64,000 bases of DNA from Verrucomicrobiaceae bacterium (GTDB lineage: Bacteria > Verrucomicrobiota > Verrucomicrobiia > Verrucomicrobiales > Akkermansiaceae). The notes under the pieces were generated by a model that made no database searches, had not been told where the DNA came from, and saw only the letters and a program-made list of their open reading frames with translations. Shown here piece after piece: positions 1-8,106 of the stretch. The stretch covers positions 1-64,000 of the forward strand of contig JAIXWR010000023.1 of assembly GCA_027491155.1 (NCBI GenBank). Direction: 5' to 3'. Numbering within the stretch: position 1 is the stretch's first letter; the number at the start of each line of letters is the position of its first letter. The translations under genes and the position numbers were made by a program.

Positions 1-49
1 CCTTGAGGATCGCCACGATCTGGCTCTCGGTGAATCGGCTCTTCTTCAT
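1..49 (-). CDS. IS3-family transposase OrfA, N-terminal fragment (cut by window edge)
   Basis: Only the first 16 residues are present, MKKSRFTESQIVAILK, read from an ATG at 49 to the window start. This is the characteristic beginning of the small OrfA protein of IS3-family elements, which carries a helix-turn-helix DNA-binding domain and is normally joined to OrfB by programmed -1 frameshifting. The rest of the gene is off the window. The call rests on the N-terminal signature and on the TG-ended terminal sequence just upstream. Confidence 0.65.
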   Translation of the reverse strand, partial: MKKSRFTESQIVAILK

Positions 50-100
50 CGGTTCGGTTCTGTGGTCCCGACCCGGAGGCTCTCATTTCAAACTGTCCCA
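1..100 (-). mobile_element. IS3-family insertion sequence, left end only
   Basis: The first 100 bases look like the left end of an IS3-family element that continues off the window. Read on the minus strand, the end begins TGGGACAGTTTGAAATGAG at position 100, with the terminal TG typical of this family, and a transposase start codon follows about 50 bases inside. The right end, the second transposase frame and any target duplication lie outside the window, so the element's completeness cannot be judged. Confidence 0.6.
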
Positions 101-396
101 TGCGAGGGGAAGCTTACACGATGTGCTCACCCAATTCAAGACCCGGGAGGAGATCCTCGCCGGGCTCGAAGGAGCGTCATCCGTGTCCGATGCGATCCGG
201 AGGCTTCGGAGATTGCGGGTGGTGCACCCACAGGGGTGAACGAAAGGCTCCATCCAAGGGGTGGCGACGACTTTCCTGGATTTCAGGACTTTTCTCCCCG
301 CCGCGGATGAGCTAGATCCCTACATTCATTGGAGTTTCAGCCCGACCGGGTTCGAAGAACGCGCGGGCAAGGCATTCCAATCACCGGTGCGACGTC
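101..396. other. Intergenic stretch beside the IS end; possible gene remnant
   Basis: Between the IS end and the first small membrane gene I see no convincing intact gene. A plus-strand reading frame without its own start runs from the IS boundary to a stop at 237-239 and ends in a plausible helical, Arg-rich tail (LRRLRVVHPQG). It could be the 3' remnant of a gene broken by the IS. Nothing in it is recognisable, and high GC makes chance frames common. From 240 to 396 I see nothing further. Confidence 0.25.
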
Positions 397-624
397 ATGA
401 TATCCTACGATCACGGAACGCTGCAGCTGTTCGGGATTCCGGTGTTCACCCTCATCGTGGCCAGCGTGTTTTTCGCCGCGCTTGCAGGCCTGGCGTTCGG
501 CATTTTCCGTTGGAAGAAGCGCACCGGCAAGGTGGTGGCCATCGCGTCGGCATTCGTGTTGCTGCTGTTCGCGCTGGCGGTCCTGCTGGTGCTTGTGACG
601 GTCGGGAGCGGCAGCATGGGATGA
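397..624 (+). CDS. Small two-helix membrane protein, function unknown
   Basis: This 75-residue protein has two strongly hydrophobic stretches, at about 14-37 and 46-70, separated by a short basic loop (RWKKRTGK). It should be an inner-membrane hairpin with both ends on the same side. There is no signal peptide, cysteine pair or recognisable motif. It stands alone, 170 bases before another small membrane protein on the same strand. No function can be assigned; the hydrophobicity pattern argues that it is a real gene. Confidence 0.5.
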   Translation: MISYDHGTLQLFGIPVFTLIVASVFFAALAGLAFGIFRWKKRTGKVVAIASAFVLLLFALAVLLVLVTVGSGSMG

Positions 625-794
625 GGGTTGATGGCGCCCCAGGATGTTGCCCCGCGCGGAACGATCCGGCCCGTGCAGCTTTGGTCAGGGGCCGTGCAGA
701 GGCTCCGGACTTCCGGGTCGCCAACTGCGGTCGGGATTCGACGGAATCGCGCGGATCCAACGACAGAAGCGAAGCCGCCGTGGTGTTCTAGCGG

Positions 795-1082
795 GTGATG
801 TGGGACGAGGACGAAGCGGGGGAGGGCCCTGCCAGGAACGAGCGGTCGCCGGATCCGATCGGACTTTTCGCGTGGGGCTTTCTCCTCGCGGGGTTCGGGC
901 AGCTCGGCATGGAGTACGGCCTGAACCTGCTTCCGAGCGGGTTGTATTTCGTGCTGGTCCCGATCGGAGCGGTTCTGCTCGGAGTGCGCTGCTGGCGAAG
1001 GACTCGCCGGGTGTTCTTGACCCTGGCATGGGCCAGCTTGCCGCTGCTGGTGCTCGGGGCCTTCTTCGCGATCGTCGCGTGA
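795..1082 (+). CDS. Small membrane protein, function unknown
   Basis: A protein of up to 95 residues with an acidic N-terminus (residues 1-20) and three hydrophobic segments at roughly 24-40, 45-63 and 74-95. A basic loop (RCWRRTRR) lies between the last two. The frame opens GTG-ATG, so the start is either GTG 795 or ATG 798. It ends 16 bases from the convergent gene at 1099. The composition is that of a small integral membrane protein. No family was recognised. Confidence 0.45.
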   Translation: MMWDEDEAGEGPARNERSPDPIGLFAWGFLLAGFGQLGMEYGLNLLPSGLYFVLVPIGAVLLGVRCWRRTRRVFLTLAWASLPLLVLGAFFAIVA

Positions 1083-1098
1083 TGCCTCCCCGCCTCGC

Positions 1099-1662
1099 TC
1101 AAGGCGTCCGGGCCATGGCGGCGTGGAGCTTCTTCCGTTCGCGGGATCGGAGAACGAGCAGCGCGAAGAAGGAGATCATGAGGAGCAGGAAGGAGAGGAG
1201 GAAGCCTTCGAGCAAGGTGGTGGCGTACACCGCGAGGAAGCCGGTGTTGGGTCCGGAGTCCGGCGTGAGGACGGGCGAGTTCGCGCCGAGGTAGCGGGCG
1301 GCGCCGTTGACGGCGAACAGGGCGGCCATGCCGCACCAGTAGTCGGGCGTGAAAACCATCAGGATCCCGGTGGGCAGGACCAGCACGGAGATGCCCGAGA
1401 TCCATGCGCGGATCCTGGTGCCGAGGGCGAGGGCGCGGGAGAGGAGGTGCAAGGGATCGGAGAAGGGCCCGCGGAGCGAGGTGAGGAAGGCGTAGAGCCC
1501 GATGAAGGTGGCGATCGCGGTGAACATCGCGGCCACGGCGGGCGGTTGTTTCCAGAGTCCCATCCAGCCCAGCGCGATGCCGAGGCTGGGTGCGGCGTTC
1601 AGCAGGCAGTGGAGGGTCCAGTGGCGGAGCTGGCGCGGGAAGACGGAGGCATCGAAGTCCAT
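1099..1662 (-). CDS. Integral membrane protein, function unknown
   Basis: A 187-residue protein with about four hydrophobic segments (roughly 20-37, 43-65, 88-125 and 148-172) and a basic C-terminus. There is no cleavable signal peptide and no motif I recognise. It lies 61 bases downstream of the GH20 hexosaminidase gene on the same strand and could be the last gene of that block. The ATG at 1662 gives a hydrophilic N-terminus before the first helix, which fits a small multipass protein. Confidence 0.5.
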   Translation of the reverse strand: MDFDASVFPRQLRHWTLHCLLNAAPSLGIALGWMGLWKQPPAVAAMFTAIATFIGLYAFLTSLRGPFSDPLHLLSRALALGTRIRAWISGISVLVLPTGILMVFTPDYWCGMAALFAVNGAARYLGANSPVLTPDSGPNTGFLAVYATTLLEGFLLSFLLLMISFFALLVLRSRERKKLHAAMARTP

Positions 1663-1723
1663 GGCGTGAAAGGGGAGGCGGCTCCGGTGAAGGAATGATG
1701 AAGCGCTCGGGAAAAGGCCGCGC

Positions 1724-3352
1724 TCACTGCGGTTTGTCGGGGTATTCCGGCTTCGCGCCCTGGTCGGTGACTTCGGGCGATTTCGCGAAGGGATCGTAGG
1801 GGGCGATGCCGTGCGCTTTCAGCCACGCGAGTTCGGCGGGCAGGCGCTTTTCGAAGCTGGCGAAGTCCTTGCGGGCGGCGGGCGTCCAGGCGGCTTCGGC
1901 GAGGGCGACGAGGCGCGGCCAGGTCATGAAATCGCGGCGGGCCTGGGTCACGGTGGTCTCGGTCCACAGGCAGGCCTGCAGGCCGCGGACTTGCTTCTCG
2001 TCGTCCTCGGAGAGCTGGAGGCCGGCGGGGAAGTGGTAGGTGTCGGCCAGCGGGTTGAAGCCGCCCCAGCGGCGGCCGGCCTGGTGGGAGTCTTCCTGCA
2101 CGAAGTCGAGGTAGCAGGGCCGGCGCGGGCAGAGGACGACAGGGAAGCCCTTGTCGAGCGCCTGGCGGAGGACCTGCGGCTTGTCGTGACGCCACCAGAA
2201 GACAAGGGTCCGGTCGGCGGGCAGGTCGCGCGCGGCGATCTCGTCCCAGCCGCCGGTGGCGAAGCCGAGGCCGTTGATGGTTTTCGCCATCCGCAGGTTG
2301 AACCAGCTTTCGACGGCGGCGAGGTCCTTCAGGTTCTCCTTTTTCATGAGCGCCTGCACCTCGGGGAGCTGCGGCCATTTCTGCCAGCCGAAGTGGACCT
2401 CGTCGCCGCCGAAGTGGATCACGCCGGCATCGGGGAAGAGCGCGGCGACTTCCGTCAGGATGTCGTCGAGGAAGGCCAGCGTCTCCGGCTTCGCGGGATT
2501 GAAGGTGAAGCGCGGCCACTTGTCGGTGCGGCCCTTCTGCAGGAAGCCGCCGCCGTCGTGCTCCGGGTAGGCGCGGACCGCGGCGTCGGCGTGGCCGGGC
2601 ATGTCGATCTCCGGGACGATGGTGATGTTCCGTGCTTTCGCGTAGGCGACGATGTCGCGGATCTGCTGCTGGGTGTAGAACTGCGGCGGGGCGTCGGGCG
2701 AGGTGTCGCTCTCGTTGCCGCGGCCGCCGATGCTGGTGAGTTTCGGGTATTTCTTGATCTCGATCCGCCAGCCCGGGGAGTCGGTGAGGTGCCAGTGGAA
2801 GCGGTTGAGCTTGTAGCGCGCCATGGCGTCGAGCAGCCGTTTCACGCCGGCCTCGCCGGTGAAGTGGCGGCTTTCATCGAGCATGAAGCCGCGCCAGGCG
2901 AAGCGGGGTGCGTCGACGATGTAGGCGCCGGGCAGCTGGATCGCGCCACCGGCATCGCGGCCGGCGTTGCGGATGAGTTGGGCGAGGGTTTGCAAGCCGT
3001 TGAAATGGCCGGCGGGTGTGGCGGCGTGGACGTTGGCGCATTCGGCGACGATGCGGATCACGTAGCCTTCGCCTTCGGGGATCGGGAAGCGGTCGGGCAG
3101 CATGTTCTCCGCGAGGAACTGGATCGTCGACGGGGCATCGGCCGGGGTGATGCCGAGCGGGAAGCCGGCGGCCTCGGAGAGGGTGGCGAGGAAGAGCTCG
3201 CGGTTGTTGGGGTCGGCGACGTGGACGGTGGCGTCCTTGGAAATGCGGAGGTGGGTTTCGATCTCCTTCACGTCGGCGGGCCGCGGGATCACCGGGATCT
3301 CCGCCGCGAGGGGGAGGGCGGCAATGAGGAGGAGGGCGAGGTGGGATTTCAT
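1724..3352 (-). CDS. Secreted beta-N-acetylhexosaminidase, glycoside hydrolase family 20
   Basis: A 542-residue GH20 enzyme predicted to release terminal GlcNAc or GalNAc from glycans outside the cytoplasm. Residues 1-17 are a signal peptide ending LAAE. A GH20b-type N-terminal domain covers about 20-145 and the TIM-barrel catalytic domain about 150-490. The signature HFGGDEVHF puts the catalytic Asp-Glu pair near residues 316-317; the FHWHLTD, PEIDMPGHA and WRGFMLDESRHF segments are also typical of the family. ATG 3352 is chosen because it precedes the signal peptide, although the frame stays open further upstream in low-information sequence. Family-level call is firm; the natural substrate is not known. 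Confidence 0.92.
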   Translation of the reverse strand: MKSHLALLLIAALPLAAEIPVIPRPADVKEIETHLRISKDATVHVADPNNRELFLATLSEAAGFPLGITPADAPSTIQFLAENMLPDRFPIPEGEGYVIRIVAECANVHAATPAGHFNGLQTLAQLIRNAGRDAGGAIQLPGAYIVDAPRFAWRGFMLDESRHFTGEAGVKRLLDAMARYKLNRFHWHLTDSPGWRIEIKKYPKLTSIGGRGNESDTSPDAPPQFYTQQQIRDIVAYAKARNITIVPEIDMPGHADAAVRAYPEHDGGGFLQKGRTDKWPRFTFNPAKPETLAFLDDILTEVAALFPDAGVIHFGGDEVHFGWQKWPQLPEVQALMKKENLKDLAAVESWFNLRMAKTINGLGFATGGWDEIAARDLPADRTLVFWWRHDKPQVLRQALDKGFPVVLCPRRPCYLDFVQEDSHQAGRRWGGFNPLADTYHFPAGLQLSEDDEKQVRGLQACLWTETTVTQARRDFMTWPRLVALAEAAWTPAARKDFASFEKRLPAELAWLKAHGIAPYDPFAKSPEVTDQGAKPEYPDKPQ

Positions 3353-3428
3353 GGGGCTTTTGATAGAGGTTCCGCTTCCTGATGCACGGGAATTGGAGGT
3401 GGGGTGCGGGAGGGGAGCAAAGGCAGGG

Positions 3429-3465
3429 GGAACAACGAAAGGGACGAAAGCGGCGAAATTTGAAG
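3429..3465 (+). repeat. Dispersed CGAAA-core intergenic repeat, copy 1
   Basis: A 37-base unit starting GGAACAACGAAAGGGACG, with CGAAA cores about 9-10 bases apart. It matches 7047-7083 at 35 of 37 positions, and a more diverged inverted copy lies at 7141-7176. All three are outside genes. Confidence 0.7.
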
Positions 3466-3496
3466 AATGGATACCTGATCGGGGTGGTGAGGGAGA

Positions 3497-3613
3497 GGTA
3501 GGGACGACGCGCCCTCGCTCGTCCGCGAAGCGACGGGAGGGCCGGCAGGACCCTTGCGGGTGAAGCGGGCCTGCGGGGACCGCTCCGGTCGGCCGGGGGC
3601 GTCCGACCCTACC
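3497..3613. repeat. GC-rich palindromic element with inverted GGTAGGG ends
   Basis: The element starts GGTAGGGACGACGCGCCC and ends with the approximate reverse complement (GGGGGCGTCCGACCCTACC). The interior has nested complementary blocks such as CCCTC...GAGGG and CGTC...GACG. It is REP- or MITE-like in form. Only one copy is visible in the window. Confidence 0.4.
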
Positions 3614-3638
3614 GCCTGCGGCCGCGGGCACCCGGCGG

Positions 3639-4781
3639 CTATTCAACCTCGTATCGCTTGGTGAACTCGGCGGCTTCGTCCGGCGGCAAGGAGTCGAGCC
3701 ATGCCCGCGCGGCCGTGCCGGTCCGCGGGTTCTTGAAGAGCCGCTCGATCTGTCCGGCGACCTCTTCTTCCGCGAATCGGCGGTCCAGCCAGTCGATCCA
3801 CTTTCCCGTTTCCTGCGGGTCAATCCGCGGACCGAGGTCGCAGAGTTGCGGGTCGAGGATGAAGCTGATTTCGTCGTTGGTCAGCCGGGCTTCATCGATC
3901 CATGGGATCACTTTGTCGAAGCGGCTGGGCTCTTGATCGTATCGGGGAAGCGTCGCTTGCCGGATGTAGGCCAGCATTTCGGAACGCTTGCCGTCATCGC
4001 CGCGGCTCCACGCGCGGAGTGCCGAGATGTTCGCGATCTTTTGCTCGCGGAAGAAGCTGTGGTGGAGAAATGCGATGTCCCCATGGCCCTGTTCATCCGC
4101 TTTGCGGAGGGCCTGCGCCGGATCAATGCGGCTGATTCCCATCAGCAGGCTGGCCCGGGCGTCGCGGATCCGCCTCTCATCCCAGCCAGAGCGCTTCCCG
4201 AGGAACCAAGCCCATGCCACCTCGGGGTTCTTCTCCGCAAGGCGGCGAGCGTGGGATGATATCTCCGAATCGATGCGGTGTTGGACATGGTGATCGGGAC
4301 GGCGGGATTCCATTTCCTCCGCCAGTTCCAGCGCCCTCTCCGGCCGGTCCTGTCCCAAGCGGTCGAGGAGATGGAACAAGAGGTTGAAGCGCGCATCCGG
4401 CGGAATGTCCCCGGTGTCGAGGAGGAGGCGGATCACTTCCTCCAGTTGGGACGGACGGAGTGCCTGGAGTCGCTCCACCAAGGGGATCTGCGTTTCCCAG
4501 TCGGTGTGGTCGCGGTCCTCGGATCCGGCGCGGCGGATCAAGACGTGGGCCAGATCGCGAGCCTCGGCCAAAGGGTCGCTGCGTCGGTGTTCCGACTTTC
4601 CGGGGGGCAAGGGAGCCCCCGGTGAATCGATGCCTTGCATCGACGCCCTGGCGAGAAGGGCGGAGTGCTCCTCACGCAAGCGGCCGAGTTGCTGCTCTTG
4701 CCAGAGGAGTACCGCCAGCAGCGGCAGCGCGATCAGGACGAAACGGGCAGCGGGAAACCGCGATGAAGCCGGGTCCTTCAT
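3639..4781 (-). CDS. Membrane-anchored protein of unknown function, paralogue-like partner of the next gene
   Basis: A 380-residue protein with one N-terminal hydrophobic segment (about 13-27), a short coiled-coil-like stretch (28-45) and a long, mostly helical, charged body with no cysteine-rich or catalytic motif that I recognise. It should be anchored in the cytoplasmic membrane with the body outside. Its ATG overlaps the stop of the upstream gene by four bases (ATGA, 4778-4781), so the two are translationally coupled. Both share the plan of anchor, basic/acidic linker and alpha-helical repeat-like body, which suggests ancient duplication. Families like this are common in Verrucomicrobiota and uncharacterised. 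Confidence 0.7.
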   Translation of the reverse strand: MKDPASSRFPAARFVLIALPLLAVLLWQEQQLGRLREEHSALLARASMQGIDSPGAPLPPGKSEHRRSDPLAEARDLAHVLIRRAGSEDRDHTDWETQIPLVERLQALRPSQLEEVIRLLLDTGDIPPDARFNLLFHLLDRLGQDRPERALELAEEMESRRPDHHVQHRIDSEISSHARRLAEKNPEVAWAWFLGKRSGWDERRIRDARASLLMGISRIDPAQALRKADEQGHGDIAFLHHSFFREQKIANISALRAWSRGDDGKRSEMLAYIRQATLPRYDQEPSRFDKVIPWIDEARLTNDEISFILDPQLCDLGPRIDPQETGKWIDWLDRRFAEEEVAGQIERLFKNPRTGTAARAWLDSLPPDEAAEFTKRYEVE

Positions 4782-6001
4782 TCGAGGCGGTGGGCTTGTT
4801 CCTCCCGATGTTTCTCACGGAGCGCGGGATCGGAGAGCCGGTCGATGAGATTGCGGAGTAGTGCGGGTTCGGACCGGTCGTCCGCGACTTTCAGCACCGC
4901 AGTCAGATAGGCGTCGTTTCCCGTTTCCTCGTGGAACTGAAGCGCCAATCCGCCGGCTTGGTCAAAGCCTTCGACCTGCGCGACTTCAGCCAAGGCAACC
5001 AGCGTGGCGGGCTCCAGCAGCGCCGGGTCGTGCCGCGCGACCCATTCCCGCATCTGTTCGAAGCGGCTGAGTTCCTTCACGTTTTCTCCCGTCGAAAGCC
5101 ACCATGCCGCTGCATCCCGCGCGACCACCATCACGCAGGCTTTTCGCTCCGCTTCGGTCACTCCGATCCGTTCCATATAGGCGTCCACCTGGTCCAAATG
5201 CATTGGCGAGCCGTCGCCATCGCTCCATCTCATCACCGGCCACGCGATGGCTTTTGGCACATCTTCTGGAGGAAGCTGTGAGCGCATGACCTTGGCCCAT
5301 TCCTCCTGCCCGCCCTCCTTCAATTCGTTCATCGCGAGCGATCGCAGCACTTCCAGTCGGCCCTCGGGCGGCCGGGTGGCCAGGATCGCCGCGGCGGTAT
5401 CCGGGTCGGAACGGAGGAACCCGAAGAACGGATCTTGGATCATCTCCCTTGGGACATAGCCGCCCGAGCCGGTGTGCTGCCGGAGCCAGTCCACGGCCGC
5501 AAGCTTGTCACGTGCGACCCATTTGCTGAACTGTTCCCCTATAAACCAGTCCCAGTTCGGTTTTCCCCGGACGGCGAAGCGCGAGAAGCCCATTTCCGGT
5601 GCTTGGAGGAGAATCGCCATGGTCAGGTGTTTCTCCAGCAGCTCGAACTGCGACTTCTCGAGGCCGGCCATCTTCAACTCCTCCATGGTGGCGAGCAGGT
5701 CTTCCACGGACATCGCCTCGATGGCGGCCCGCAGTCGGGCGTTGGTCTGGAGGAGTCCGCCGAGGTAAGTGCCGCTTGCCAGTTCCGCCGCAACGGCCTG
5801 CCAGTCCACCGGATCGCGTTCGATGGCGGAGCGGCGCTCCGGACGGGAATTCGTTGCGGGACGGGCAGGCGGCCGCTCCGAGCGCGTGCCGAGGTCATCG
5901 ATCCGGTCCGCCAGATCGCGTCGCTCAAGTTCCCCGCGCCACAACCAAGCCGCGGCGGCGAGAACGAGGGCGAGCGGGAGGATGTACTGTCGGTAACGCA
6001 T
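4778..6001 (-). CDS. Membrane-anchored helical protein of unknown function
   Basis: A protein of about 407 residues with an N-terminal membrane anchor (about 5-22), a charged linker and a helical body resembling TPR- or HEAT-like solenoids without a clear repeat signature. I prefer ATG 6001 because the anchor then begins at residue 5. A GTG at 6019 would add six residues and overlap the upstream stop as GTGA. It sits between the SHD1-esterase gene and the similar protein at 3639-4781, in one apparent operon. No enzymatic motif is visible and no function is assigned. Confidence 0.7.
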   Translation of the reverse strand: MRYRQYILPLALVLAAAAWLWRGELERRDLADRIDDLGTRSERPPARPATNSRPERRSAIERDPVDWQAVAAELASGTYLGGLLQTNARLRAAIEAMSVEDLLATMEELKMAGLEKSQFELLEKHLTMAILLQAPEMGFSRFAVRGKPNWDWFIGEQFSKWVARDKLAAVDWLRQHTGSGGYVPREMIQDPFFGFLRSDPDTAAAILATRPPEGRLEVLRSLAMNELKEGGQEEWAKVMRSQLPPEDVPKAIAWPVMRWSDGDGSPMHLDQVDAYMERIGVTEAERKACVMVVARDAAAWWLSTGENVKELSRFEQMREWVARHDPALLEPATLVALAEVAQVEGFDQAGGLALQFHEETGNDAYLTAVLKVADDRSEPALLRNLIDRLSDPALREKHREEQAHRLE

Positions 6002-6015
6002 GGTCGCGATGCCGT

Positions 6016-6972
6016 TCACTTACGCTGCGCGAACAGCCACTCGTGCATCGCCTTGTCGGCATAGACGCGACCGGAGATACCGTGGTCGCCGTCGGGATAC
6101 TCGGTGTATTTCACCTCGCCGCGCGCTTCCTTGAGGGCGTCGACCATCCGCTGGCTGTTCTCGGGCTTCACCACGTCGTCCTTCGCGCCGTGGAAGACCC
6201 AGAGGGGGACCTTCTTGAACTTCTCCGCGTCGTTGGGATTGCCGCCGCCGGCGATCGGGACGGCGGCGGCGAACAGCTTCGGCTCGCGGCCTAACAGGTG
6301 GAAAGTGCCCCAGCCCCCCATCGAGTAGCCGGTCAGGTAGATGCGGTCCTTGTCGACCGACAGGTTCTTCACCAGGTCGCCGATGATCCCGACCACCGCG
6401 TCCGCGTTCTTGCCGTCCCACCCTTGTTCCTTCGGGCATTGCGGGGCGATGACGATGCAGGGGTTCTTGCGGTAGTTGTCTTCGTCGGAGAACGAGCGCG
6501 CGTCCCAGGGTTGGTCCGGCGTCATCACGTCGCCGCCGCGGCCGTGGAGATAAATGACCAGCGGGTGACCGGTCTCGTCGGCACCGCGGAGCTTCTTCGC
6601 GCCGAAGATGCGGTAGGAGATCCCTTGGCCTTCGCTTCGTTCCCACTCGCCGGTGAGGAGCTTGGCGAAGGGGCTGCTCTTGTCGGATTTCGCGGCCGCC
6701 TCTTCTTCGGTGGCCTGTTTCTCGGCGACCCATTTCCGGTCGTCTTCCGAGAGGGTATCAAGCGGGATGGTGAAGGTCTTGCGGTCCGAATTCCGGCGGA
6801 TGGTCACCTTGCCATCCTTCGCGGCGATGAACTCCGCCTCGATGGTTTTGCTGCCATCGGAGGTTCTCCAAGTCCGGCTCTCTGCCGCATGGAGGGCGGA
6901 GGCGAGCCAGCATGCGGCGAGGAGGAAGAGGATGCGGGATTTCACTGCCCGCCATGCTGACCTCTTCGCCAT
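6016..6972 (-). CDS. Secreted esterase with N-terminal SHD1 domain and alpha/beta-hydrolase fold
   Basis: A 318-residue secreted hydrolase. Residues 1-30 are a signal peptide. About 32-80 forms an SHD1-type small beta domain (WRTSDGSKTIEAEF, then IPLDTLSEDD), a module common in PVC bacteria. From about 110 to the end is an alpha/beta-hydrolase related to PHB depolymerase, LpqC and other carboxylesterases. YLHGRGGD marks the oxyanion region and GYSMGGWGTF the nucleophile Ser; a candidate Asp lies in FHGAKDD and His in GDHGISG. ATG 6972 was chosen for the signal peptide. The likely role is hydrolysis of an ester, such as feruloyl, acetyl or short acyl groups on polysaccharide. The substrate cannot be told from sequence. 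Confidence 0.82.
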   Translation of the reverse strand: MAKRSAWRAVKSRILFLLAACWLASALHAAESRTWRTSDGSKTIEAEFIAAKDGKVTIRRNSDRKTFTIPLDTLSEDDRKWVAEKQATEEEAAAKSDKSSPFAKLLTGEWERSEGQGISYRIFGAKKLRGADETGHPLVIYLHGRGGDVMTPDQPWDARSFSDEDNYRKNPCIVIAPQCPKEQGWDGKNADAVVGIIGDLVKNLSVDKDRIYLTGYSMGGWGTFHLLGREPKLFAAAVPIAGGGNPNDAEKFKKVPLWVFHGAKDDVVKPENSQRMVDALKEARGEVKYTEYPDGDHGISGRVYADKAMHEWLFAQRK

Positions 6973-7046
6973 CCCCGGCAATCCCGGAATGAGAGCGGGG
7001 AATCCCGGATGTCGCGACGTCTGACTGGAGGGAATAAAGGCAGTGA

Positions 7047-7083
7047 GGAACAACGAAAGGGACGAAATCGGCGAAAGTTGAAG
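7047..7083 (+). repeat. Dispersed CGAAA-core intergenic repeat, copy 2
   Basis: This copy agrees with the one at 3429-3465 at 35 of 37 bases. With the inverted copy at 7141-7176 it forms an imperfect palindrome between two genes. Confidence 0.7.
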
Positions 7084-7140
7084 AGCTGGATCGCGGGGCG
7101 ATTTGAAGCGCCGCTGTATGGTGAGTGGCGGTGGCCGGGG

Positions 7141-7176
7141 ATCAACTTTCGTTCGTTTCGCTCGTTTCGTTGTTCC
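7141..7176 (-). repeat. Dispersed CGAAA-core intergenic repeat, copy 3 (inverted)
   Basis: Read on the minus strand it begins GGAACAACGAAA and ends CGAAAGTTGAT, keeping the CGAAA cores and their spacing while the bases between have drifted. Together with 7047-7083 it could fold into a long stem across a 57-base loop. Confidence 0.6.
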
Positions 7177-7203
7177 CCGGATTCCTCTTGAGGGCGCATG
7201 GAA

Positions 7204-8094
7204 TCAGTCCGGGACGGCGGTGCTGTCGAGTTTCAGATTGTCGGCCGGGATGCCGGCCTCGACGCAGGCGTCCAGCAAGGGCTGAACGGTGGCGAGCGGG
7301 GTGTCGGGGTGCGAGGTGAGGGTGGCGCTGCGGACGCCTGCTTCGACGCGGTCGCGGAGGCGGGCGGGAACTTCGGCGGCGGGGCATGCTTGGCCGTCGA
7401 TGGCAAGCGATCCGTCGCGGGCGAGTTCGAGCAGGACGGTGGGTTCGATGTAAAGGGTGTCTCGGTCGCGGAGTTGAGGGTTTTCGTGTCGGCCGCCGAG
7501 CACGCCGGGGAGGTCGAGGCCCTCGCGCTGGGAAAGCTTCTCGCCGGGTTCACCGCGGAGCAGCCAAACGATGGGCGGTGCGATCTTGCCCGCGGGTCCA
7601 CCGGCCCTGAGCAGGACGGAACGCAAGGTATCGCCGTCGCGGAGGGCGAAGATGCCGGGTTGCTTCACGGCACCGAGGACGTTGCAGGTCGGGCCCCCGG
7701 GGCGGTCCTTGCGGACGTAGGAAATGGTGTATTCGAAGGTGCCTTCGGTGCCGCGGTCGTTGCGCAGTTTGAAGCCGGACGGGGTCTTTTCGAGGGTGGT
7801 GGCGAGGGGGAGCGTGAGCTTCGGCTGCTTCTCCCAGTCATGGCCGACAGCCTTGGCGATAAAGGGCGAGAGATCGTTGGAATCCGGTTTGTCGCCGGCT
7901 TTCGAGACGAGGCGAGTGCCGTCGATCGACACCTGGATGTTTCCCTCGGGTCCGACGAGGTTCCAGCCGGAAGCGTCGTGGATGAGGTGCGAGGAGTAGT
8001 CGGCGCCTTTGAAGACAATCCGCTCGGCATCGGCAGGGGCGAAGAGGATCGAGAGGTAGATGAGAATCGCTTGGATCGGATAGGAGAGGTCCAT
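7204..8094 (-). CDS. Secreted protein with SLBB-like and ExbD/TolR-like domains
   Basis: A 296-residue protein with a hydrophobic signal sequence (about 1-22). The first half is an unassigned beta-rich region. Around 135-215 the sequence NVLGAVKQPGIFALRDGDTL is the hallmark of an SLBB (soluble ligand-binding beta-grasp) domain. The C-terminus, about 225-296 (DGQACPAAEVPARLRDRV, then the PLLDACVEAGI helix), resembles the periplasmic domain of ExbD/TolR. It starts 12 bases after the stop of the membrane kinase gene, whose own C-terminus carries another SLBB-like domain. I infer that both act in one envelope-signalling or surface-glycan-sensing system. The domain calls are by eye. Confidence 0.7.
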   Translation of the reverse strand: MDLSYPIQAILIYLSILFAPADAERIVFKGADYSSHLIHDASGWNLVGPEGNIQVSIDGTRLVSKAGDKPDSNDLSPFIAKAVGHDWEKQPKLTLPLATTLEKTPSGFKLRNDRGTEGTFEYTISYVRKDRPGGPTCNVLGAVKQPGIFALRDGDTLRSVLLRAGGPAGKIAPPIVWLLRGEPGEKLSQREGLDLPGVLGGRHENPQLRDRDTLYIEPTVLLELARDGSLAIDGQACPAAEVPARLRDRVEAGVRSATLTSHPDTPLATVQPLLDACVEAGIPADNLKLDSTAVPD

Positions 8095-8106
8095 GGTCGG
8101 GCAAGG

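Larger units (their letters stand above)
3353..3638. other. Repeat-bearing intergenic region upstream of the hexosaminidase gene
   Basis: No gene is supported here. The stretch holds one copy of a dispersed CGAAA-type repeat (3429-3465) and a GC-rich element bounded by inverted GGTAGGG ends (3497-3613), both listed separately. The reading frames through it are low-information extensions of the hexosaminidase frame. Confidence 0.5.

Noticed and set aside
3353-3823. N-terminal extension of the hexosaminidase frame
   Set aside because: It would place ~157 low-complexity residues before a clean signal peptide and runs through two intergenic repeats and into the next gene.
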